From positions 124,001 to 188,000 of the forward strand of contig JAJFKY010000022.1 in the NCBI GenBank assembly GCA_021772975.1: a DNA stretch of 64,000 nt, written 5' to 3'. Positions 18,801 through 26,393 of the stretch are shown here, one piece after another. The notes under the pieces were generated by a model, which worked only from the letters and a program-made list of their open reading frames with translations, made no database searches and was not told the origin of the DNA. Made by a program: the position numbers and the translations under genes. This stretch comes from Gammaproteobacteria bacterium. GTDB lineage: Bacteria; Pseudomonadota; Gammaproteobacteria; Xanthomonadales; Wenzhouxiangellaceae. Each line of letters begins with the position of its first letter. The stretch's first letter is position 1.

Positions 18801-19058
18801 CATACCGGCATTCACCGATTTCCAGATACCACCCGAAGCTGTGCCCACATAGACAATATTCGGGTCATCCGCCACCCCCTCCACATCGGCCACGCGGCCG
18901 CTCATATTGACCGGGCCAATGGCCCGCCATTCCAGATTGGCGAACGGATCGTTGTCATTCTCATTTTGCGCCACACCGGCAACAGACAGGCTTAAAAGGG
19001 TGATAACAAATGCTGGGACTTTCAGGCTGAATCGCCCGATGCTCAAAAGCTTATACAT
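15870..19058 (-). CDS. Secreted Asp-box (BNR/sortilin-like) repeat protein
   Basis: The 1062-residue protein has a signal peptide ending near SVAGVAQ, then a long beta-propeller region with about ten Asp-box motifs of the form S-x-D-x-G-x-x-W (YRSTDGGASW, FRSTDGGQNW, FKSIDGGVSW, QRSIDGGKTW, FKTTDFGDSW and others) through residue about 720. A C-terminal part has a FlgD-like or Ig-like strand region (LEILDSNGEVIRTI) and a helical stretch of about 150 residues. Such proteins resemble VPS10/sortilin-type exported proteins of bacteria that degrade macromolecules; the substrate is unknown. The start at 19058 was chosen because GGGAG lies 7 nt upstream. A hairpin lies upstream (19104-19131). Confidence 0.8.
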   Translation of the reverse strand: MYKLLSIGRFSLKVPAFVITLLSLSVAGVAQNENDNDPFANLEWRAIGPVNMSGRVADVEGVADDPNIVYVGTASGGIWKSVNAGMTFEPIFDDQEVASIGDLGVAPNNPEVIYAGTGESNVRNSVSIGKGVYRSTDGGASWSFVGLEETRHISRVLVSSQSQDTVLVGALGNIYAPNETRGVFRSTDGGQNWDKTLYIDEYHGVSDMDIDVSNPNIVFAGMWRFERKPWTHRTGSEEGGVFKSIDGGVSWKKIEQGLPKLIGRIGVKISPSNPDVVYVIAESDEGTLFRSDDRGETFKKVTDEVGIVSRGLYYTDMRIDPADENRLYAVSSLLQRSIDGGKTWERIAPSIHIDFHSMWIDPVNPDRMWVGQDGGVAFSLNHGDNWTPVRTLPIGQFYQIFAENGTGPFYRLGGGLQDNGTWIGPSRSRELAGVYTDDWHMFSFGDAYWVVPHPSDEDVFISEAQGGAIFRTNLDSRQQLDINPQTRRNDGGPVEDLEYRFNWNSPIVASPHDPLTVYFGGNVVFKTTDFGDSWEQISPDLTTDDPDKQGVAGGPAWYENTVAEWHTTIISLAESPHTAGILWVGTDDGNLQLSRDAGDNWSKLKRPSGVAEFSPVSHVEPSSTAAGVAYISYDRHMFDDYRPHIFRTSNFGGSWTRITDGLPEDAWVWVVREDLRNPDVLYAGTEFGLFVSHNRGGDWQELDMKNLPTVAVHDIVLHPRRNDLLLGTHGRAIWMLDDVTPVQQWNEDVSEAAAHLFPVRDSYRHARSFTRYGEGDHRWVTPNPAYGALLTYVLNEVPEPPEEGEQKDAQNKPEDDWLSLEILDSNGEVIRTIKDAPKAKGINRIAWNLAIDPPRARTDNTGGGLFGGPPAGPGVLPGEYTARLTVNDQTYTQAINVIIDPDLEITSAGLQAEFEAGRQVNEMLSNINDRLRLLDAIKAQLAEREKELKAVKRELSDDTRQAWKTFSEALDTQITNIARAEGKPIWSQSQQLVERLQNLNGTVNGQFRAPSAAQQKYLGEISQDYQAAMQVLDEFMNQQVAGFNALLTDKDIPGLITELGED

Positions 19059-19103
19059 TGATCGCTCCCGATTGATGTTTTTTGCAAATGGCAATTTAAC
19101 ACA

Positions 19104-19131
19104 GGCTCACCCGCCTTCAGGCGGGTGAGCC
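19104..19131. repeat. Perfect inverted repeat upstream of the Asp-box gene
   Basis: Twelve bases (19104-19115) are exactly complementary to 19120-19131 around a TTCA loop. The stem is GC-rich and would be very stable, but neither strand has a T run, so it is not a standard terminator. It would lie in the leader of the Asp-box transcript if the promoter is further upstream, where it could act as an attenuator or stability element. Confidence 0.6.
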
Positions 19132-19445
19132 GTGGTTTAGGCCTGCAAGGTGTTTTAGATGCGACGAATCAGCGGTGTTTTTTTCACAGACATCTCGATG
19201 CTCAGCATGGCAGCCTGTCAGGATTCTTCACACTGTTCAGAATAACGGCCTTTATTTTGCTTTAAATGGTTGCAATGGATTGAGCAAACGCCGAAAGCGC
19301 TCATGCCGTCACCCTGAGCCACAGGCGAAGGATCTCACCACAGTTCTTCAATCCTCTCGTGGCACAACCATTGCTTACCACTCGGCAATTTATAGCAGTG
19401 CGACACCAGGACTTTGCGTAGTCAGCAATCTACAGCGATCTGGTT
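19132..19445. other. Intergenic region without a recognisable gene
   Basis: About 310 bp separate two - strand genes. A + strand open frame runs through it but continues antisense into the dipeptidase gene and looks like a shadow. Around 19306-19338 the text GTCACCCTGAGCCACAGGCG followed by AAGGATCTC resembles a dispersed short repeat phrase (CCTGAGCnnnGCGAAGGATC) that I recall from many bacterial intergenic regions. No promoter was assigned. Confidence 0.35.
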
Positions 19446-20684
19446 TTACTGCTTGGCGGCAAACCACACCCGCATCAGATTGCCACCCAGAATTTTCTCT
19501 ACGTCGGCTTCGCTGTGTCCGCTCTCCAATAAAGCCGCAATCAGATTGGGATATTGTGAAACGTCTTTCAGACCCTCGGGCAGCGAATCACCCACCCCGT
19601 CGAAATCCGACCCCAGACCCACATGCTCCACCCCAGCCAGTTTGATCACGTGCTCAATATGCGCGACCACGTCGGAAAGTTTGGCGAATGGAAACGAATG
19701 CTGCTCCAGATACCCGGCGCTGAAGCTTTCAACTTCGGCGCTGTCCTGCTCCAGGTCCTGCTGCTGCATAAATTCATCCCGCGCAGCGGCGAAACTGTCG
19801 TACCAGCCATTGGCCTCGGCGGTCAGAAAACTGGATCCGAAGTTGATCTGCACCACACCGCCATTTTTGGCAATGCCCTTGATCAGAGCATCACTGAGGT
19901 TACGCTCCCAATCCGGAGTGAAATGCCGTGCGGATGAATGCGTGGCAACCACCGGGTCTGTGGTGACAGCCAACACATCTTCAATGGCCTTGTCACTCAG
20001 ATGGGAAACATCCACCAGCATGCCCAACCGGTTCATCTCCGCCACCACTTCGCGGCCAAAATCGCTCAGGCCGTTGTTGGGGCGGGCTTCATCGTAGGAG
20101 GAGTCAGCAATGGCATTGCTTAAACTATGCGCCAGAGTGACATAGCGGATACCGCGAGCATGGAAAAAGCGCACGTCTTCCAGAGTTCGGATCGGTGAAC
20201 CATTTTCCATCCCCAACGCCAGCGCGACCTTGCCCGCTGCTTTAGCGGCAGCTACCTGATCAGGCTCGGCCACCAGTGCGAACTTATCCGGCGCCCTTGA
20301 CGTCAGGGCCTCAACACCGTCAATCAAAAGATTGGCCAATTGCCAATGCCCGCCGACCCCTTCGTAAACGGCAGGTGTATAAATAGACATAAACACCAGA
20401 TCCAGGCCGCCCGCCCGGGCGCGCGGAAAGTCAAAATCCCCTCCCTCGGTGGCCTGGGTGACATCCTGCCATTGATCCTGCAGCCGGTAGGGAACATCAA
20501 TATGGGTATCGGCAATCAGATACTGCCGGGCCAGCGCATCAGCTTTGGCAGCCAACTGTCCTGCCTGCTCTGAATGATGCTCGGCAAGCACTGCGACAGT
20601 TGACAACAGTCCGCACAACAGCGCGGCGCAGCGGCTGATACGCGCTGCTTTAGAGTTCCCGGATGAAGCAACTGGTTTGACCAT
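19446..20684 (-). CDS. Membrane dipeptidase, peptidase family M19
   Basis: The 412-residue secreted zinc enzyme should hydrolyse dipeptides, including D-amino-acid-containing ones, in the periplasm. After a signal peptide (hydrophobic stretch about residues 14-32, ending VAVLAE) come the metal ligands of the family: the IADTHIDVP HxD motif, the GMENGSP glutamate, the VDVSHLSD and ATHSSARH histidines, and the GLGSDFDGVGD motif near the C-terminus. The ATG at 20684 was chosen over further upstream starts because it gives a clean signal peptide. It is transcribed alone, divergent from the MAPEG gene. Confidence 0.9.
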   Translation of the reverse strand: MVKPVASSGNSKAARISRCAALLCGLLSTVAVLAEHHSEQAGQLAAKADALARQYLIADTHIDVPYRLQDQWQDVTQATEGGDFDFPRARAGGLDLVFMSIYTPAVYEGVGGHWQLANLLIDGVEALTSRAPDKFALVAEPDQVAAAKAAGKVALALGMENGSPIRTLEDVRFFHARGIRYVTLAHSLSNAIADSSYDEARPNNGLSDFGREVVAEMNRLGMLVDVSHLSDKAIEDVLAVTTDPVVATHSSARHFTPDWERNLSDALIKGIAKNGGVVQINFGSSFLTAEANGWYDSFAAARDEFMQQQDLEQDSAEVESFSAGYLEQHSFPFAKLSDVVAHIEHVIKLAGVEHVGLGSDFDGVGDSLPEGLKDVSQYPNLIAALLESGHSEADVEKILGGNLMRVWFAAKQ

Positions 20685-20872
20685 GGCATAGACCTGACGT
20701 AACAAAGCCCACAGTTTAACCCGTTCAGCGCTGCTGCGCGGAGCGTTGCCGCGGATCAGTACCGGCTCATCGCTAAAATCTCCGCGTTTGCAGCCGGCCG
20801 GATTCCCGCCCGTGCGGCGGCCGACACAATATCCGCTACAATAGCGGCACTCAATGCGTTTCGAGGCCAACC

Positions 20873-21259
20873 ATGACCATCGCTTACTGGTGTGTGTTTG
20901 TTGCGGCGATGATGCCGTTTGTATTTACCGGCATCGCCAAACTGGGCACCGGGAAACCCTACGATAATGAGCAACCCAGGGCATTTCTGGAAAACGTGAG
21001 CGGTTACCACCGGCGCGCGCACTGGGCACAGCTGAACTCATTCGAGGCGTTTCCGGCGTTTGCGGCAGCGGTTATCATTGCCCAGCAACTGGCCATTGCA
21101 CAATCCACCATCGATATCTATGCCATCAGCTTTATCGCGGCGCGGGTTTTGTATGGCATTTGTTACCTAAAGAACTGGGCCAGCTTGCGCTCGTTATTCT
21201 GGATGCTGGCAATAGCCTGTGTCATCGGACTGTTTGTCACCAGCGGAGTGCGCGCCTGA
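20873..21259 (+). CDS. MAPEG family membrane protein
   Basis: The 128-residue protein has four predicted membrane helices. The NSFEAFPAFAAAV segment (about residues 56-68) and the ARVLYGICYLKN block match the MAPEG family (membrane-associated proteins in eicosanoid and glutathione metabolism). Bacterial members are inner-membrane proteins, some with glutathione transferase or peroxidase activity; the activity here is not known. A GAGG Shine-Dalgarno sits 6 nt before the ATG. Confidence 0.82.
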   Translation: MTIAYWCVFVAAMMPFVFTGIAKLGTGKPYDNEQPRAFLENVSGYHRRAHWAQLNSFEAFPAFAAAVIIAQQLAIAQSTIDIYAISFIAARVLYGICYLKNWASLRSLFWMLAIACVIGLFVTSGVRA

Positions 21260-21336
21260 TCACTGGGTATTCTGGCATTTGACGGCTTCCCTGCCTGACG
21301 CTAACTTACACCAATAATAACCACGGACCATTAATC

Positions 21337-21912
21337 ATGAGCATGCGAATTACTTTTGACCTGACTGACTCAGATTTGAAACACTTCAAGCAAGTGATGA
21401 CCAAGGCCAGTGGCGCGATGAAGTCGTTGTCACCGGAGGCCGTTTTATCCCAGGCAAAAGGCGTGCTGAAGGAAGTCGGCGAAGCCGAGACACCGGATTT
21501 CATCAGTCAGCGAATTGAAAAATTACGCACTTTGATCGCGATGCTGGAAGATGAGGGCTGGGCTCTGGAGCAGCCGGAGCGTGGCCGGGTACTCAGTGCC
21601 CTGGCTTATTTTGCTGATCCTGAAGACCTGATACCCGACCACATCCCGGGCCTGGGTTATCTGGATGACGCGATCATGATTGAACTGATCTGCCGCGAAC
21701 TTAAGCCGGAAATTGAAGCTTACCATGATTTTTGCGTTTACCGGCAGGCCGAATCAACCCGTAGAGGCGAAAAGGTGGGCGAGATGGCCAAGGCGGAATG
21801 GATGGACAGCCGTCGCAAGGAATTGCATTCCAGAATGCGCCGGCGCCGCCGGGGACGCGGTTCGCGTGGCAGTTCCGGCGGCGGTGGCTCGTCCTTCTCA
21901 CTGTTTAAATAG
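21337..21912 (+). CDS. DUF1232 (YkvA-like) protein
   Basis: The 191-residue protein contains the DUF1232 core ALAYFADPEDLIPDHIPGLG followed by YLDDAIMIEL (about residues 88-118), shared with YkvA of Bacillus; the function of this family is not established. The N-terminal 80 residues are helical and charged. The C-terminus is unusual: a run of arginines followed by a Gly/Ser-rich tail ending SSFSLFK, which could bind nucleic acid or the membrane surface (inference). It is followed by a hairpin shared with the convergent ElaA gene. Confidence 0.75.
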   Translation: MSMRITFDLTDSDLKHFKQVMTKASGAMKSLSPEAVLSQAKGVLKEVGEAETPDFISQRIEKLRTLIAMLEDEGWALEQPERGRVLSALAYFADPEDLIPDHIPGLGYLDDAIMIELICRELKPEIEAYHDFCVYRQAESTRRGEKVGEMAKAEWMDSRRKELHSRMRRRRRGRGSRGSSGGGGSSFSLFK

Positions 21913-21920
21913 CCTGTCTG

Positions 21921-21948
21921 TGATCCTCTGCCATGCAGCAGAGGATCA
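21921..21948. terminator. Hairpin between convergent genes, possible bidirectional terminator
   Basis: An 11-bp perfect stem (21921-21931 with 21938-21948) with a 6-nt loop lies 8 bp after the DUF1232 stop and 32 bp from the end of the ElaA-like gene. There is no T run on either side, so the terminator function is inferred from the position. Confidence 0.5.
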
Positions 21949-21980
21949 AATTCAAACGCTGGCGGCGGTGTGGCAGCCCG

Positions 21981-22460
21981 TCAGCCCGGCCTGCGCTGCT
22001 CAAGCAGCATTTCCACATGCTCGATCCCATCTTCATCGTAGGGCTGACCGACGGTGTTAAAACCACAGGCACGATATAAGGACTGCAGATGCGCCTGTGC
22101 GCCAATCCGGATGGACGCGTGCGGATAAAGGCTGTTAGTGCAGTTGACTGATTGGGTGATCAACCAGCGCCCGTAGCCCTTATTCCTGAAGGCCTCGGCG
22201 GTCAATATCCGACCGATGGCAGCCTCTGCGTAAACAGTCCCGGGGGGCAATATGCGGGCATAGGCGCACAGCTGATCCGCCCCATCACTGACCAGCAGAT
22301 GCACAGCCTGCTGATCCAGGTCATCCATATCCTGATAAATACACTGCTGCTCCAGCACAAATACCGCCGAACGCAATTGCAGCAGTGCATATAGCTGTGT
22401 GACGGAAAGCTCAGTAAAACGGTACAGTTTCAGCCGCACATTGTCAGGCGTTGTGAGCAT
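21981..22460 (-). CDS. elaA: GNAT family N-acetyltransferase, ElaA type
   Basis: The 159-residue cytoplasmic protein has the ElaA order: LYALLQLRSAVFVLEQQCIYQDMD near the N-terminus (given here as LYALLQLRSAVFVLEQQ and CIYQDMDDLD), the AYARILPPG strand, an AIGRILTAEAFRNKGYGRWL acetyl-CoA-binding loop, and a C-terminal YRACGFNTVG block. It should transfer acetyl groups from acetyl-CoA; the acceptor is unknown. It is convergent with the DUF1232 gene and divergent from the SET-domain gene. Confidence 0.85.
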   Translation of the reverse strand: MLTTPDNVRLKLYRFTELSVTQLYALLQLRSAVFVLEQQCIYQDMDDLDQQAVHLLVSDGADQLCAYARILPPGTVYAEAAIGRILTAEAFRNKGYGRWLITQSVNCTNSLYPHASIRIGAQAHLQSLYRACGFNTVGQPYDEDGIEHVEMLLEQRRPG

Positions 22461-22523
22461 GGGTTTTTCAGATTGAGTAGATTGCCGTTAAGATAGCGTG
22501 TTGTGCACAATTGTCTACCCCCG

Positions 22524-22880
22524 ATGGCCAAGAAAAAATCCCGTAAGAAACCTGTCAATTACGATAACAACCCGCATGCCTATGTCGGTGAGTCACCGAT
22601 TCACGGGCGCGGCCTGTTTGCCCGGGACACCATCCGCAAAGGCGCGTACATCGGCACTTATGAAGGTACAGACACCCAGCAGGATGGCATGCACGTGCTG
22701 TGGCTACTGGACGAACAGGCCGACGAATGGGAAGGCATTGACGGTCAGAATGAGATGCGTTTTTTGAATCATTCCGACACACCCAATGCAGATTTCTGGG
22801 ATGCCGATCTGTATGCACTGCGCAAAATCCGCAAAGATGAAGAAATCACTTTCAACTACAAATGGGATGAAGAAGAATGA
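22524..22880 (+). CDS. Small SET-domain protein (putative lysine methyltransferase)
   Basis: The 118-residue protein carries a compact SET domain: the HGRGLFARD motif (about residues 32-40), the FLNHSDTPN motif that forms part of the pseudoknot and SAM site, and the C-terminal EEITFNY motif. SET domains transfer methyl groups from SAM to lysine side chains. The start MAKKKSRKKP at 22524 gives a strongly basic N-terminus; an earlier in-frame ATG at 22503 is possible. The stop overlaps the start of exonuclease III (ATGA), so the two are translationally coupled. The substrate is unknown; a DNA-bound basic protein or the neighbour itself would be candidates (inference). Confidence 0.8.
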   Translation: MAKKKSRKKPVNYDNNPHAYVGESPIHGRGLFARDTIRKGAYIGTYEGTDTQQDGMHVLWLLDEQADEWEGIDGQNEMRFLNHSDTPNADFWDADLYALRKIRKDEEITFNYKWDEEE

Positions 22881-23674
22881 CTCTCGGCACTATCACTGAT
22901 GGCATGGCCATCGCCAGCTGGAACGTGAATTCGTTGAATGTGCGCCTGCCGCATGTGCTGCAGTGGCTGGAAAACAATCCGGTGGATGTGCTGGGCTTAC
23001 AGGAAACCAAATTAGTCGATGCTAAATTCCCCGCCCGCGATATTCAGGCCGCCGGCTATCAGGTTGCCTTCAGTGGCCAGCCTACCTATAACGGCGTCGC
23101 ATTGTTGAGCAAAACACCGGCACAGGACATCATCACCGATCCGCCCAACGTCAGCGACGAGCATCGCCGGATTATTGCTGGAACCGTCAATGGCGTCCGC
23201 ATCATTAATTTATATGTGGTCAACGGCAAGGCCGTGGACGATGAAAAGTATGTTTACAAACTGGACTGGCTGAAGCGCGTCAGTGACTGGATCGAAACGG
23301 AACTCGAACACCACCCGCAGGTGGTGGTGATGGGTGATTTTAACATCGCCCCGGCGGACGATGATATCCATGACCCGGATGCCTGGCGTGACAAAATTCT
23401 ATGCAGTGCCCCGGAACGCAGCGCGCTGCAGCGTCTGCTGGATATGGGCCTGGTTGATACCTTCCGTCAATTTGAGCAGGAACCGGCAACCTTCAGCTGG
23501 TGGGATTACCGCCAGGCCGCCTTCCGACGCAATATGGGCCTGCGTATCGATCTGGTGCTGGCGTCCGCGGCGCTGGCCGCCAAGTGTCAGGCCAGCTGCG
23601 TGGACAAAGAACCACGCAAATGGGAGCGGCCCTCCGATCATGCCCCGGTAGTGGCCAGCTTCAAGCTCAGCTGA
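22877..23674 (+). CDS. xthA: Exodeoxyribonuclease III (AP endonuclease family)
   Basis: This 265-residue enzyme belongs to the ExoIII/APE1 fold and should cleave abasic sites and resect 3' ends during base excision repair. The family blocks are present in order: ASWNVNSLNVRLP, GLQETKLVD (metal-binding Glu), YNGVALLSK, the catalytic VVVMGDFNIAPADDDI, FSWWDYRQAAFRRNMGLRID, and the C-terminal RPSDHAPVVASF with the catalytic histidine. The ATG at 22877 overlaps the SET-protein stop codon; an internal ATG at 22904 would also fit the family N-terminus. Confidence 0.95.
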   Translation: MTLGTITDGMAIASWNVNSLNVRLPHVLQWLENNPVDVLGLQETKLVDAKFPARDIQAAGYQVAFSGQPTYNGVALLSKTPAQDIITDPPNVSDEHRRIIAGTVNGVRIINLYVVNGKAVDDEKYVYKLDWLKRVSDWIETELEHHPQVVVMGDFNIAPADDDIHDPDAWRDKILCSAPERSALQRLLDMGLVDTFRQFEQEPATFSWWDYRQAAFRRNMGLRIDLVLASAALAAKCQASCVDKEPRKWERPSDHAPVVASFKLS

Positions 23675-23733
23675 CGGTCACAATATCGGTTTGCTAACCC
23701 GTGGTTTCGGGCGCACGCCTACCGTGAGGCTTA

Positions 23734-24642
23734 TCAGTCCAGCGCGGAATAATCCCGCATCCCGCCTTCCAGGTTAAACACCTCGGTAAAACCCAGTTTG
23801 CGGAAATGCTCGGCCGCGCCTCGGCTGCTGTTGCCTACGTTGCAGACAAACACGATGGGCGTATCTTTAGCCCGTGACTGTAATTCCGTCAGCGTATCCC
23901 GATCCAACACCAGCGCAGCATCGATGGCTGGAAGCTCGGCGCGATCCTGGGCATTGCGCACATCCACGATCAATGGTGCCGTGCCGTTTACCAGCGCATC
24001 ACGCAACTCCGCCGGCTGCATTGGTTTGACCGGCGCCGGCGCGCCCGGCAAGGTCACATCCAGGCCACTGCCGTTCAATGTCTCAACCCAGTCAATCACC
24101 GCTCCCCGGGCGCGCTGCGCCGAGGCCAGATCAAATAGCAGCGTAATACCGTTGGAAGTGGCGCTGATTTCGTTGCCCTGAGCCGGCTGCAGGCCGAATT
24201 GCGGCTGCCAGTCGGCATCAATGCTCATATGCAGTTGCAGCCCGGCGTGATCCTGCATACCGGCCCGAATTTTCTCCGCCGCCTGATCGCTGATGGTAAT
24301 CTCCGGCGGACTGCGGTCTGGAGTCGCAAGCCCCAGCACGGTGTGCAACTCACCGCTGTTGTACATATCCGTGACAATGTCACAGCCACCGACCAGTTCG
24401 CCATCAACATATAACTGCGGGATGGTGGGCCAGTCGCTGTAGGCTTTAATGCCCTGCCGGACATCTTCATCAGCCAGCACATTAAAGCTGGCGTAAGTGG
24501 GCAGCAGGCTGTCGAGAATGCCGACGGTCTTGGCCGAGAAACCGCATTGCGGTTGCGTCGGCGTGCCCTTCATATACAGCACCACACGATCGCTGCTGAT
24601 CTGCTGTTCAATTTTGCTGCGGGTTTGTTCGGACAGGCTCAT
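23734..24642 (-). CDS. Three-domain Grx4-type monothiol glutaredoxin with A-type-like and rhodanese domains
   Basis: The 302-residue protein begins with a monothiol glutaredoxin (residues about 5-105) containing the CGFS Fe-S/glutathione site (QPQCGFSAKT) and the WPTIPQLYVDGELVGGCDI block. The middle (about 112-205) looks like an A-type Fe-S carrier fold (PPEITISDQAAEKI start, then GITLLFDLASAQRARGAVIDW), but the carrier cysteines are missing. The C-terminal part (about 215-302) is a rhodanese domain with LIVDVRNAQDRAE and the active-site loop VFVCNVGNSSRG. It probably delivers Fe-S clusters or handles sulfur. I recall similar long Grx4 proteins in Xanthomonas-type bacteria. Confidence 0.88.
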   Translation of the reverse strand: MSLSEQTRSKIEQQISSDRVVLYMKGTPTQPQCGFSAKTVGILDSLLPTYASFNVLADEDVRQGIKAYSDWPTIPQLYVDGELVGGCDIVTDMYNSGELHTVLGLATPDRSPPEITISDQAAEKIRAGMQDHAGLQLHMSIDADWQPQFGLQPAQGNEISATSNGITLLFDLASAQRARGAVIDWVETLNGSGLDVTLPGAPAPVKPMQPAELRDALVNGTAPLIVDVRNAQDRAELPAIDAALVLDRDTLTELQSRAKDTPIVFVCNVGNSSRGAAEHFRKLGFTEVFNLEGGMRDYSALD

Positions 24643-24714
24643 GCAGGCTCCAGATAGGTTGTCTTGTGATAATTAAATGCGGCTCAATAGCGCGCCTATC
24701 AAGCAGCCGGACGG

Positions 24715-25344
24715 TTAATTTTTGACCCAGTCGACCAGCGGATACCATTCACTCCAGTCCTGCCGGCATTTGTAATATGGCAGTTCCGCTACTCCCAGAC
24801 CGGCTTCCGCGGCCCGGATATAGTTAATGGATTCGCGCAGATGCGCGACGTAAGGTGCTTTGAACTGATCGATAAAGCCGGTCAGTTCACGGTAAATGAT
24901 GGTCCAGGTTTTGGCCCGATTGGCGACCAGGCCGATCTGGCAACGGGATTTGGACGCTTTGCGCAGCTTGAACAACTCATCCAGAAAACGCCAGCCGGCG
25001 CGCATATCAATCGGGGACGGCAATAACGGCACCAGTATCTTATCGCTGTGCGTCAATAACTCGAGCAGCTTTTTTTCGCTGATCCCGGCGGGCGCATCAA
25101 TGATCAGATAATCAACATCGCGGGGCGGTTTGGGCGGCCATTTACCAACCCGCGCGGAATGGATGACCGGGTTATCCGGCAGCCTCAGGGCCAGCCAGTC
25201 ACTGGCCGAACGCTGCAAGTCCAGATCAGCCAGGGCGACGCTGTGCTCATAAGCCAGCCAGGCCGCCAGACTGGTGGCGATGGTTGTTTTGCCACAGCCG
25301 CCTTTGGAATTAACGACTGCAATGGTGTTAGCTGCTTTGGCCAT
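24715..25344 (-). CDS. ParA/MinD-family ATPase (orphan)
   Basis: The 209-residue protein has the deviant Walker A motif NSKGGCGKTTIATSL, DLDLQRSASDW, and Walker B-like YLIIDAPAGI. It lacks a neighbouring ParB, and the chromosomal pair is at 2.7-4.5 kb, so this is an orphan ParA, the type that positions protein complexes or plasmid-like cargo on the nucleoid or membrane. The cargo is unknown. It starts an apparent run of - strand genes whose next member downstream is 91 bp away; upstream is a lipoprotein gene with an 18-bp gap. Confidence 0.85.
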   Translation of the reverse strand: MAKAANTIAVVNSKGGCGKTTIATSLAAWLAYEHSVALADLDLQRSASDWLALRLPDNPVIHSARVGKWPPKPPRDVDYLIIDAPAGISEKKLLELLTHSDKILVPLLPSPIDMRAGWRFLDELFKLRKASKSRCQIGLVANRAKTWTIIYRELTGFIDQFKAPYVAHLRESINYIRAAEAGLGVAELPYYKCRQDWSEWYPLVDWVKN

Positions 25345-25362
25345 CGGTTCCGTTCAGTCCGT

Positions 25363-25788
25363 CTACAGTGCCTGGGTGACCTTGGGCAAGCCGGCATGCA
25401 ACCGCCAGCCGCCCGGCGAAGAATGCCAGCGCCATTCCTCGGTGTACAGCACCCGGCGCTCTGCCGCGGTGCGGATATTATAAAGCCGCAACTCGATCAC
25501 CTGGGTCAGGGTATCGCCGTCTTCACTGGCAATCACATTGCGTACTTTGTAGCCCGACACTTTGAACTGTTTAAGGCGATTGATTTCCAGACGGGTGATC
25601 GGGTTTTCTTCCAGATACTCGGGATCGATAAAGCCCAGCAGCCCTTCATATTCACTGAAACGCAGCGTCTGGCGGAACAGGTCCAGGGTTTCCTGCTGTT
25701 TGCGCTCTTTGGGCAAAGTGCCGCAGCCTGCTGCCAGCAGACTGATCAGCAGCAGCAACCAACATCCAATCCGATTCGTCATAGGCAT
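25363..25788 (-). CDS. Predicted lipoprotein of unknown function
   Basis: From the ATG at 25788 (a second ATG follows two codons later) the 141-residue protein has a short signal peptide and a lipobox LLAAGC, so it should be a lipid-anchored periplasmic protein. The mature part contains ETLDLFRQTLRFSEYEGL, a FIDPEYLEENP segment and a strand-rich VIELRLYNIRTAAERR region with a WRWHSSPGGWRLHAGLP end, resembling small NTF2-like periplasmic proteins. Longer open frames to 25926 were rejected because they overlap the thioesterase gene. It follows the thioesterase gene by 2 bp. Confidence 0.65.
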   Translation of the reverse strand: MPMTNRIGCWLLLLISLLAAGCGTLPKERKQQETLDLFRQTLRFSEYEGLLGFIDPEYLEENPITRLEINRLKQFKVSGYKVRNVIASEDGDTLTQVIELRLYNIRTAAERRVLYTEEWRWHSSPGGWRLHAGLPKVTQAL

Positions 25789-25790
25789 GA

Positions 25791-26312
25791 TTATTTTATG
25801 TCTTCCTGTAGTGCTGCAACATACTCGGCCACCATGCGGGATGCAACTGAACCATCTGCATTCAGCAGCACCGGCTGCAAACGCAGGCGCGCCCGTGAGA
25901 AACGGCGATAAGCCCGCACATAGCATTGCCAGTCGCGCTCAGCCGGCGCCGGACAGACCACCGATAAAGCACCATAACAGGGCCTCTGGCACAGGCCCTG
26001 GTTGCGCTGGATCACCACGTGCTGGCTGATCCCGGTAGACTGATTGGCCAGTTGCAGCCAGCCCCAGCCTGCCAGCGCCAGCATGCTGCCGATGGCGCCG
26101 CCGAAAGCGCTGCCTTTGTCATTCACATTGGGCGCCAGCGGCGCGCTCAGATGCAGGCCGCCGGCACGGTCAATTCGACTCACCTGTAACTGCATCGCAC
26201 GCGCCAGCGGGATGCTGTCCAGAATAGTGGTCTGTAACCACCGGCACTGACTGAGTCCGCCATCGCTGCCAATCACAATGCCAGCCAGTTCACCGCTCTG
26301 ATGCTTGCTCAT
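25791..26312 (-). CDS. YiiD_C-type thioesterase domain protein (hotdog fold)
   Basis: The 173-residue protein contains the hotdog motif LSAPLAPNVNDKGSAFGGAI (about residues 55-74), followed by GSMLALAGWGWL, matching the C-terminal thioesterase domain of YiiD-like proteins. It should hydrolyse an acyl-CoA or acyl-carrier thioester; the substrate is unknown. The acetyltransferase half present in E. coli YiiD is absent. It precedes the lipoprotein and the ParA-like gene on the same strand. Confidence 0.72.
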   Translation of the reverse strand: MSKHQSGELAGIVIGSDGGLSQCRWLQTTILDSIPLARAMQLQVSRIDRAGGLHLSAPLAPNVNDKGSAFGGAIGSMLALAGWGWLQLANQSTGISQHVVIQRNQGLCQRPCYGALSVVCPAPAERDWQCYVRAYRRFSRARLRLQPVLLNADGSVASRMVAEYVAALQEDIK

Positions 26313-26393
26313 AATCTACGGATATCCTTATCTTTACCCTCAATAACAAGTCTAATCTGACCCAATAGCTCCGACATAGTTTACTCTTGTCGC

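Noticed and set aside
19175-19645. + strand frame of about 156 residues starting in the gap before the dipeptidase
   Set aside because: Most of it lies antisense to the dipeptidase gene and it has no motif or ribosome binding site.
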